Shown here: piece by piece, positions 9,301 through 14,339 of the stretch
Numbering within the stretch: the first letter of the stretch is position 1
Layout of the letters: each line of letters begins with the position of its first letter
Origin: JAEHDI01 sp035455185
Lineage (GTDB): Bacteria; Acidobacteriota; Terriglobia; Bryobacterales; Bryobacteraceae
Length of the DNA: 20,574 nucleotides
Assembly (NCBI GenBank): GCA_035455185.1
Contig: DATIFQ010000303.1
Coordinates: 1 to 20,574 of the forward strand
Direction of reading: 5' to 3'
Made by a program: the position numbers and the translations under genes
Notes under the pieces: generated by a model
What the model saw: only the letters and a program-made list of their open reading frames with translations
Databases searched by the model: none
Told to the model about the DNA's origin: nothing

Positions 9301-9788
9301 TCCTGAAGTTCGCCCGGACGCAGCAGACGTACGGCGATATGGAGAGTCTACCAACGCCGCAGTTCTTCTATGGCATCGAAAAGGGCGAGGAGATCACGGT
9401 GGACCTGGAGCCAGGCAAGACACTGGTGATCAAGTTCCTTACGATCGGAGAGCCGCACCCCGATGGACTCCGTACGGTGTTCTTCGAACTCAATGGTCAG
9501 CCGCGGGAAGTGAACATCCGGGACCGTTCGCTCCAAGTGAAGGCGCCAGAGCAGCCGAAGGCGGACCCGGGCATCGTGGGACACGTCGGAGCGCCCATCC
9601 CGGGAGTGGTGACGGCGGTGGCGGTGGAACTGAACGAGGAAGTGAAGAAGGGCGACAAGCTGCTGGTGATGGAAGCAATGAAGATGCAGACCACCGTGTA
9701 TGCGCCCGTTGCCGGTAGGGTCATGCAGAAACTGGTTCAGCCAGGCCAGCAGGTGGAGTCGAAGGACCTGTTGATCGTCATTGAATGA
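6351..9788 (+). CDS. pyc: Pyruvate carboxylase, complete
   Basis: Biotin enzyme that converts pyruvate, bicarbonate and ATP to oxaloacetate, refilling the TCA cycle in the cytoplasm. The 1145-residue length is normal for single-chain enzymes. Order of domains: biotin carboxylase (1 to about 450) with ATP-grasp glycine loop FGGGGRGM (161-168) and EVNPRIQVEH (289-298); carboxyltransferase (about 530-830) with DTTFRDAHQS (535-544) and the active-site lysine K709 in AIKDMAGL; a linker/allosteric region; and a C-terminal biotinyl domain with EAMKM, biotinylated K1111. All key residues are present. The start fits the family N-terminus (MKKLLALNRSEIAIRI). No clear Shine-Dalgarno sequence precedes the ATG. 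The gene stands alone, convergent with the HAD gene 27 bp downstream, and no terminator is visible between them. Confidence 0.97.
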   Translation: MKKLLALNRSEIAIRILRAANELGLQTVAIYSKEDRLSLHRFKADEAYLVGPNKGPVEAYLDVDGIVGLAKEKGVDAIHPGYGFLSENPALARACDQAGIAFIGPSAELLDLLGDKTAARRLAQRVGIPVVPGTEKPVSDPARAEKTAQEIGFPLIIKAAFGGGGRGMRVVNSPEEFAPRLAEARQEAAAAFGNPAVFLERYIPRAKHLEVQILGDRHGNVLHLYERDCSVQRRHQKVVEAAPAVSLDISIRKALADAAVQLAREAGYYNAGTVEFLVDVDTGEWFFIEVNPRIQVEHTVTEMVTGIDIVRCQIQLAQGLSLHGPEMNLPPQEQVPQHGYALQCRVTTEDPEHNFVPDYGKLSTYRSPAGFGIRLDGGTAYGGAVITPYYDSLLVKVTAWGREFVHACQRMDRCLREFRIRGVKTNIQFLENVVNHQVFQSGQATTSFLDETPGLFRFTPRKDRATKLLTYLGEVLVNGNPEVAGKKRPDRIVPAPAPAHEVSTPPKGTRQLLNELGADKFCEWTRAQKRLLMTDTTFRDAHQSLVATRFRTYDMAAIADYVAHRLHGLYSLEMWGGATFDVAMRFLHEDPWVRLRRLRELIPNICFQMLLRASNAVGYTAYPDNAVRAFIYEAAAQGIDIFRIFDSLNWLPNMKVSMEAARKTGKVCEAAICYTGDILDPAREKYSLGYYIRLAKELESMGAHMIAIKDMAGLCKPYAAGKLVKALRDVTDLPVHFHTHDTSGVSASSVLKASDAGVDVADAAIASVSGSTSQPNLNSIVAAVAHTRRDTGIDIEALNRCADYWEVVRTYYAPFDTGPRTGSAEVYLHEMPGGQYTNLKEQAEAMGLGERWPEVVRTYAEVNMAFGDIVKVTPSSKVVGDMALFLVSHGMSVREFERLGPDHHLTIPNSVVEMFSGALGEPDGGWPKKIQKVILRGAKPQRGRPGARLKPVDLDETASMLEKKLGRKPARDEVLSYIMYPEVFLKFARTQQTYGDMESLPTPQFFYGIEKGEEITVDLEPGKTLVIKFLTIGEPHPDGLRTVFFELNGQPREVNIRDRSLQVKAPEQPKADPGIVGHVGAPIPGVVTAVAVELNEEVKKGDKLLVMEAMKMQTTVYAPVAGRVMQKLVQPGQQVESKDLLIVIE

Positions 9789-9815
9789 CGCCTGGGAGTG
9801 CGTTGATCACGGCAG

Positions 9816-10517
9816 TCACGGCAGGAGATCTTTCAGTCGTAACGAGCGAAGATCGGGAAGCAGGACGTCCGGCGAAGCGCCGCTAAGCTCCTCAAGACTG
9901 GAGAGTCCGGTAGCTACTGCGACCGCCTGGATGCCGTTGGTTTTCGCGGCCTCGACGTCGGCCGGCGTGTCACCGATCAGAGAGATGCGGGCGCCGTTGC
10001 GGATGAGGTCCTTCTCGCGGGCGAGGCGGATTGCGATGCGCGCGAGGCCGGTTCGGGTTGCATGCATTCCGGCGAAGGCGGCAAGGGTGAAGTGCTGCTT
10101 CAAGCCAGCCCGCTCCACTTTCTTCCAACCGATGCGGGGAAGATTGCCCGTGACCAGGCCCATCGGAACACCACGGCGGGACAGGCCCGAGAGGAGCCTT
10201 CGCACACCGGGACATGTCTTGCGCTCAAGACTTGGAACGCGGCGGACGTAAAGAGACTGCGCACGGCGCAGGATTTCAGGCAGAGCCTCGCGGATGAGGC
10301 GGCGGGAAGCGCCGGCGTTGCTCAGCATGACGGTGAGGATGTCCGGGTCGAGCATGCCGTGGAGCGGGATGCCGTCGGTGGTGGTTGCAAGTCCGGTGGC
10401 GTGCCGAACGGCGTCGATGAGCGATTCACGATGATGCGGCCCGGCGCGCCGGATCAGCGTACCGTCGATGTCAAACAGGACGAGAGCGTCCGCCGGAGAG
10501 CTTCTGCGGGAGGCCAT
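9816..10517 (-). CDS. HAD-superfamily phosphatase (phosphoglycolate phosphatase-like)
   Basis: A 233-aa cytoplasmic hydrolase of the haloacid dehalogenase superfamily, subfamily I. Motif I is FDIDGT with nucleophile D16 and acid D18. A helical cap lies at about 26-105, motif II is VTGN with T123, motif III lysine is K132 or K133, and motif IV IGDTPADVEAAK has D183 and D187. All catalytic positions are intact. It probably dephosphorylates a small phosphorylated metabolite; phosphoglycolate is the usual guess, but substrate cannot be read from sequence. No ribosome site is evident. A minus-strand TATAGT lies 8 bases before the ATG, so the mRNA may be leaderless. Its start is separated from the divergent kinase start by only 19 bp. 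Confidence 0.9.
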   Translation of the reverse strand: MASRRSSPADALVLFDIDGTLIRRAGPHHRESLIDAVRHATGLATTTDGIPLHGMLDPDILTVMLSNAGASRRLIREALPEILRRAQSLYVRRVPSLERKTCPGVRRLLSGLSRRGVPMGLVTGNLPRIGWKKVERAGLKQHFTLAAFAGMHATRTGLARIAIRLAREKDLIRNGARISLIGDTPADVEAAKTNGIQAVAVATGLSSLEELSGASPDVLLPDLRSLRLKDLLP

Positions 10518-10554
10518 TCTCTACTACTATAGCGGCATGGAGAAGCGCTCCCCG
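10516..10554 (+). promoter_or_regulatory. -10 box/start-codon module, copy 1
   Basis: TACTAT (10525-10530) followed by AGCGGC and then the ATG at 10537: a sigma-70-like -10 only six bases from the start codon, as in leaderless transcripts. The 39 bases 10516-10554 match 17327-17365 at 35 positions, including an identical 19-base core ATAGCGGCATGGAGAAGCG. Confidence 0.5.
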
Positions 10555-12324
10555 GCCCCGCGGTGGCTGCCTGTGCGTTCCGCCCTTTCAGTGGCCGGCC
10601 TGATCATGCTGCCGCTGATCGTGGTGGTCCTGGCGGTTCTCCAATATCGCTGGATTGGGCAGGCGAGCGAGGCCGACCGCGAACGGATGCAGATCGGGCT
10701 GAACACTTCGGTCAGCCAGTTCCTCGAAGACTACCGCAGCGAATTGTACCGTGTCTGCACCGCCTTCCGGCCCGAGCCTGGGATCGTCGCGAGCCGCGAC
10801 TGGGGTCAGTACGTCAAGCGTTACGACGAGTGGAGGCGGACGACTTCGTTCCCCGACCTGGCCGGAGACGTGTTTGTGTGGGAGCTCGAGCATATCGACG
10901 GATCCCGCCTGATTCGAGTCACCATGCAGAGTAGAGAAGTGCGGGCGGTGGAATGGCCACCCGAACTTGGAGCGTTACGTAGCACACTGGACGAGCAACG
11001 GCGCGAATTGGGCGACAGCCGCCGGCGGGACGTTCGCCTGCGTGCCTGGACGTTGCACGAGGCGGCGCCCGCATTGACACACCTGCTCTTCCAGTTCACA
11101 CCACCCACCACGCCGGGTGAGAGGCCGCAGTTCCACGTGGCTGGATTCTTGATCGTAAAACTGAACCCCAGTTGTTTTGAGCAAAGGCTTTTCCCGGAGC
11201 TGACGAGGAGGCATTTTGGCTCCCGCGACGGACGCGCATACCAAGTTGCGATTCTGAACAAAGAAACTCCGGCGAAACCGATCTACCGTTCCGAACCGGC
11301 CGTTAGCGAAGCCGCCGCCGCTTCAGCAATCGTCCGGGTCGATCTTACGGGATCTGTGCCGGAGAACTACATCTTGCCTCGACCCGCGCTGGAGCAAGGG
11401 CGCGCAGAGGAACTCGGGCCTCCGCCGGTGCTCGTGCCCGGGAATGAAGAAGAGAGTTGGCAACTGCTGGTGTGGCATCGGTTCGGCTCGCTCGATGCGG
11501 TCGTGGCACGCATCCGGAGGCGCAATCTCGCCGTGAGTTTTGGTGTCCTCTTGTTCTTGACCGCTGCTTTGACGATGCTGGCCATCTCCACGCGGCGGGC
11601 TCAACGGCTGGCCGAACTCCAGATCGACTTCGTGGCGGGTGTTTCGCACGAGCTTCGCACGCCGCTGGCGGTGATCTGCTCCGCCGGAGACAACCTCGCG
11701 GAAGGGGTGGTGGATACGAAGCCGCAGGTGCAGCAATACGGGGAACTGGTCCGGGCGGAAGGGCGCCGCCTCCGCGCGATGGTGGAGCAGATTCTCCATT
11801 TTGCCGCAGGACAGACCGATCGCAGGTACGAGCTGCGCCCCACAGAGGTGGCCGCACTGGTGGACGGCGTGCTTGAGGACTCGGGCTCCGCGATTCAGGC
11901 CGCCGGATTCTCCGTTGAGGCGCAGATCGCACCGGGTCTGCCGCGGGTCCTGGTGGACGGGGCCGCATTGAAACAATGTCTCCAGAACCTCGTCAACAAC
12001 GCCTTGAAATATGGTGAGAACGCACGGTGGATCGGCGTGCGCGCGAATGGTAATCACGGCGAGGTTCGAATCACGGTCGAGGACAGAGGCATGGGAATCG
12101 AGCCTGCGGAGTTGCGTCACATCTTCGAGCCGTTCTATCGCGGCAGGGCAGCCAGGGCGGCACAAATTCACGGGACCGGGCTCGGACTGAACCTGGCAGC
12201 GAGGATCGCCGAAGCGATGGGTGGCCGAATCACGGTGAAAAGCGCACCCGGCAAGGGCAGCTCCTTCACTCTCCATCTGCCTGCGATGAAAGACGATGAC
12301 CGGCAAAAGGGCGAGAAGGTGTGA
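10537..12324 (+). CDS. Membrane sensor histidine kinase
   Basis: A 595-aa inner-membrane sensor kinase. The ATG at 10537 is chosen over a frame start at 10468 that would overlap the divergent HAD gene; the next -10 box supports this start. Layout: transmembrane segment at about 17-37, a periplasmic sensing domain of roughly 290 residues that I do not recognise, a second transmembrane segment at about 332-352, then a HisKA region with H371 in VSHELRTPL. The catalytic domain has an N-box QNLVNNALKYG (N487/N488), a G1 box EDRGMGIEP, an F-box-type FEPFYRG and a G2 box GTGLGLNLA. All kinase motifs are intact. There is no HAMP domain visible. It ends one base before the response regulator ATG, so the two form an operon. 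Confidence 0.95.
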   Translation: MEKRSPAPRWLPVRSALSVAGLIMLPLIVVVLAVLQYRWIGQASEADRERMQIGLNTSVSQFLEDYRSELYRVCTAFRPEPGIVASRDWGQYVKRYDEWRRTTSFPDLAGDVFVWELEHIDGSRLIRVTMQSREVRAVEWPPELGALRSTLDEQRRELGDSRRRDVRLRAWTLHEAAPALTHLLFQFTPPTTPGERPQFHVAGFLIVKLNPSCFEQRLFPELTRRHFGSRDGRAYQVAILNKETPAKPIYRSEPAVSEAAAASAIVRVDLTGSVPENYILPRPALEQGRAEELGPPPVLVPGNEEESWQLLVWHRFGSLDAVVARIRRRNLAVSFGVLLFLTAALTMLAISTRRAQRLAELQIDFVAGVSHELRTPLAVICSAGDNLAEGVVDTKPQVQQYGELVRAEGRRLRAMVEQILHFAAGQTDRRYELRPTEVAALVDGVLEDSGSAIQAAGFSVEAQIAPGLPRVLVDGAALKQCLQNLVNNALKYGENARWIGVRANGNHGEVRITVEDRGMGIEPAELRHIFEPFYRGRAARAAQIHGTGLGLNLAARIAEAMGGRITVKSAPGKGSSFTLHLPAMKDDDRQKGEKV

Positions 12325-12325
12325 C

Positions 12326-13012
12326 ATGAACGAGAACATCCTGCTGGTCGAGGACGAACCGGGTCTGCGCATCACCCTCAGTGACCGGCTCCACAGCGAA
12401 GGCTATCAAGTGGAGACGGCCGCCGATGGGGAAGAGGGCCTGGAGCGTGCCGCGGGCGGGCCCTTCGATCTGATCGTTCTCGACATTATGCTGCCGCGAA
12501 AGAGCGGCTTGGATGTATGCCGGGATTTGCGCCAGCGTGGATTCACGACACCGATCCTTATGCTGACGGCGCGCGGCCAGACCGTCGACAAGGTGATCGG
12601 GCTGAAGCTCGGGGCGGACGATTACCTGACCAAACCGTTCGAGATGCCTGAATTGCTGGCGCGGATCGAGGCGCTGCTCCGGCGCGCCCGCCAGGCGCCG
12701 GCGCAGCCCGGATCGACGCACCGGTTCGGCTCGATCCAGGTCGATCTGCGGGGAACGGAAGTCCTGAGAGATGGAAAGCAAGTGCCTCTGTCGGCCAAGG
12801 AGTTCCAGTTGCTCCGGTACTTTATCGAACACCCCGGCGAGACATTGTCCCGCGAGAAACTCCTGAGCGATGTCTGGGGTTACGGCGAAACCATGTCGAC
12901 GCGGACGGTGGATGTTCATGTCGCATGGCTCCGGCAGAAGCTCGAGAACGATCCGAAGCAGCCCCAGTTGATCGTGACGGTTCACGGCCTCGGATATAAG
13001 TTCGCCGGGTGA
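12326..13012 (+). CDS. OmpR-family response regulator
   Basis: A 228-aa DNA-binding partner of the kinase just upstream; one base separates stop and start, and GAAGG lies about 8 bases before the ATG. A longer frame starting at 12296 is rejected because it overlaps the kinase and adds a non-family N-terminus. Receiver domain: acidic pair E9/D10, phospho-acceptor D53 in VLDIMLP, switch T81 and conserved K103 in TKPFE. The winged-helix domain occupies roughly 130-228 with the family's LSAKEFQLLRYF and TVDVHVAWLRQKLE segments and the ending GLGYKF. OmpR/PhoB-type regulators bind direct repeats about 11 bp apart; such repeats occur 58 bases past its stop, ahead of the exported-protein genes. Confidence 0.96.
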   Translation: MNENILLVEDEPGLRITLSDRLHSEGYQVETAADGEEGLERAAGGPFDLIVLDIMLPRKSGLDVCRDLRQRGFTTPILMLTARGQTVDKVIGLKLGADDYLTKPFEMPELLARIEALLRRARQAPAQPGSTHRFGSIQVDLRGTEVLRDGKQVPLSAKEFQLLRYFIEHPGETLSREKLLSDVWGYGETMSTRTVDVHVAWLRQKLENDPKQPQLIVTVHGLGYKFAG

Positions 13013-13069
13013 AAAGCTCCGGTACCGTTCATCAGTCCTTCACGATTGTTAAGACGATGTAAAGCGAGT

Positions 13070-13086
13070 TTTACCCGGTCTTTACC
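13070..13086 (+). promoter_or_regulatory. TTTACC direct repeats, candidate response-regulator site
   Basis: TTTACC occurs at 13070-13075 and again at 13081-13086, an 11-bp period typical of OmpR/PhoB-family half-sites. A GTAAA in inverted orientation lies just upstream (13059-13063). The site is between the regulator gene and the 13152 gene. Function is inferred from position and spacing. Confidence 0.4.
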
Positions 13087-13108
13087 GCCCGAGCATAACC
13101 CTATCGCG

Positions 13109-13170
13109 TCCAAAGTCGTTTCTACATGTAAGGGGCCGCGGGCCCCGGTCGATGAAGAAACGACTTTGGA
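13109..13170 (+). promoter_or_regulatory. 15-bp inverted repeat enclosing the start codon
   Basis: The 15 bases at 13109-13123 (TCCAAAGTCGTTTCT) are the exact reverse complement of 13156-13170, which are codons 2-7 of the downstream gene. Inside lie the palindrome TACATGTA (13123-13130) and a hairpin GGGGCC-GCG-GGCCCC (13132-13146). In the mRNA this would form a long stem holding the ATG at 13152 in its loop side. Confidence 0.7.
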
Positions 13171-14309
13171 TTCCAATAGTTATCCTGGCTGCCACAGTAA
13201 CAACGTCCGGCCAGACGGCGCGCCCGATCGGGGTCGTGACAGCGATCGACGCCGGCGCGAGTTCGATCACTCTCCACACGGACTCCGGACCGGACGTTCT
13301 GGTCCGGTTCGATAAACAGACCGCCTTCCTTCGGGTCGCGCCCGGTGAACGGAACTTGAACAACGCCGTGAAGATTGCGATTACCGATGTCGGCGTAGGA
13401 GACCGAATTCTCGTGCGCGGAACTACCTCAGCCGATTCGAAGTCGGTCGCCGCATCGTCCGTGATTGTCATGAGCAAGGCTGACATCGACAAGAAGCACG
13501 CCGCCGATCGCGCGGAATGGAAGAGACGAGGGATCGGCGGAATCGTTACCGCGCTGAGGCCTGAGGCCAAGGAACTCACGATCTCCGTGCCCGGCCTGAT
13601 GGGTTCCAAGATCACGATCATTACGCCAGTGGGAAACGCGGTGTGGCGACGGTATGCGCCCGACTCGGTGAAATTCAGCGATGCGAGGCCGAGCCGGTTC
13701 GAGGAAATCGGGGTAGGCGATCAGGTGAAGGCGATGGGAACCAGGAGCGATGACGGGACACGATTCACCGCGGAGGAGATTGTCTCCGGCTCATTCCTGA
13801 ACATCGCCGCGACGGTGGATGAGGTGAATCCAGGCGGCAGCATGGTGAAGGTGTCGGACCTGGCAACAAAAAAACACTTGACGGTGAGAGTGGCGCCGGA
13901 ATCGAACTTGCGCATGGTTCCACCCTTCCTAGCGCGAATGCTGGCAATGAGGAGTGCTGGGGAGGCGGGTACTGAGGGACGACTCCCACCGGAAGGAGGG
14001 CGACCAGGTTTTTCGGAAAGACCGCCAGAGGGGGTCCGGCCCGGAATGAACAGCCCGGCAGGCACGCCTGACCGTCCACGGGACCTTGAATCGATGATCG
14101 AGAGGATGCCGGCTGTGACGCTGGCCGACTTGAAACCGGGCGCCGCCATCGCCATCGCGAGCACGCGCGGTGCGGATCCTTCACAAGTGACTGCAATTAC
14201 GATTCTCTCCGGTATCGAGCCGCTGCTGACGGCGACGCCACAGGGCGGCCGGCAGATGCTGAATGGCTCGTGGAATCTCAACCTGAACATGAACATGGAC
14301 CAGCCGTAA
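13152..14309 (+). CDS. Exported protein with DUF5666-like repeats
   Basis: A 385-aa protein with a Sec signal peptide (MKKRLW, hydrophobic core to about residue 16, probable cleavage near TSGQ), so it acts in the periplasm or outside. Three related beta-barrel-like units are visible, each opening with a GVVTAIDA-type strand and closing with a vGDxVxxxGT-type turn (about residues 26-110, 128-215 and from 218). This matches DUF5666-like OB-fold proteins, whose function is unknown. The third unit is split by a Gly/Pro/Arg-rich low-complexity insert at about 270-315. It lies 139 bases after the regulator gene and 30 bases before the large outer-membrane receptor, suggesting joint expression. No good ribosome site precedes the ATG, which sits inside the inverted repeat. 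Confidence 0.85.
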   Translation: MKKRLWIPIVILAATVTTSGQTARPIGVVTAIDAGASSITLHTDSGPDVLVRFDKQTAFLRVAPGERNLNNAVKIAITDVGVGDRILVRGTTSADSKSVAASSVIVMSKADIDKKHAADRAEWKRRGIGGIVTALRPEAKELTISVPGLMGSKITIITPVGNAVWRRYAPDSVKFSDARPSRFEEIGVGDQVKAMGTRSDDGTRFTAEEIVSGSFLNIAATVDEVNPGGSMVKVSDLATKKHLTVRVAPESNLRMVPPFLARMLAMRSAGEAGTEGRLPPEGGRPGFSERPPEGVRPGMNSPAGTPDRPRDLESMIERMPAVTLADLKPGAAIAIASTRGADPSQVTAITILSGIEPLLTATPQGGRQMLNGSWNLNLNMNMDQP

Positions 14310-14339
14310 AGCGGTGGGTCCGGAGCATTGAGACTGCGA

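Noticed and set aside
9789..9815. Terminator between the convergent carboxylase and HAD genes
   Set aside because: The 27 bases hold no stable inverted repeat or T-run.
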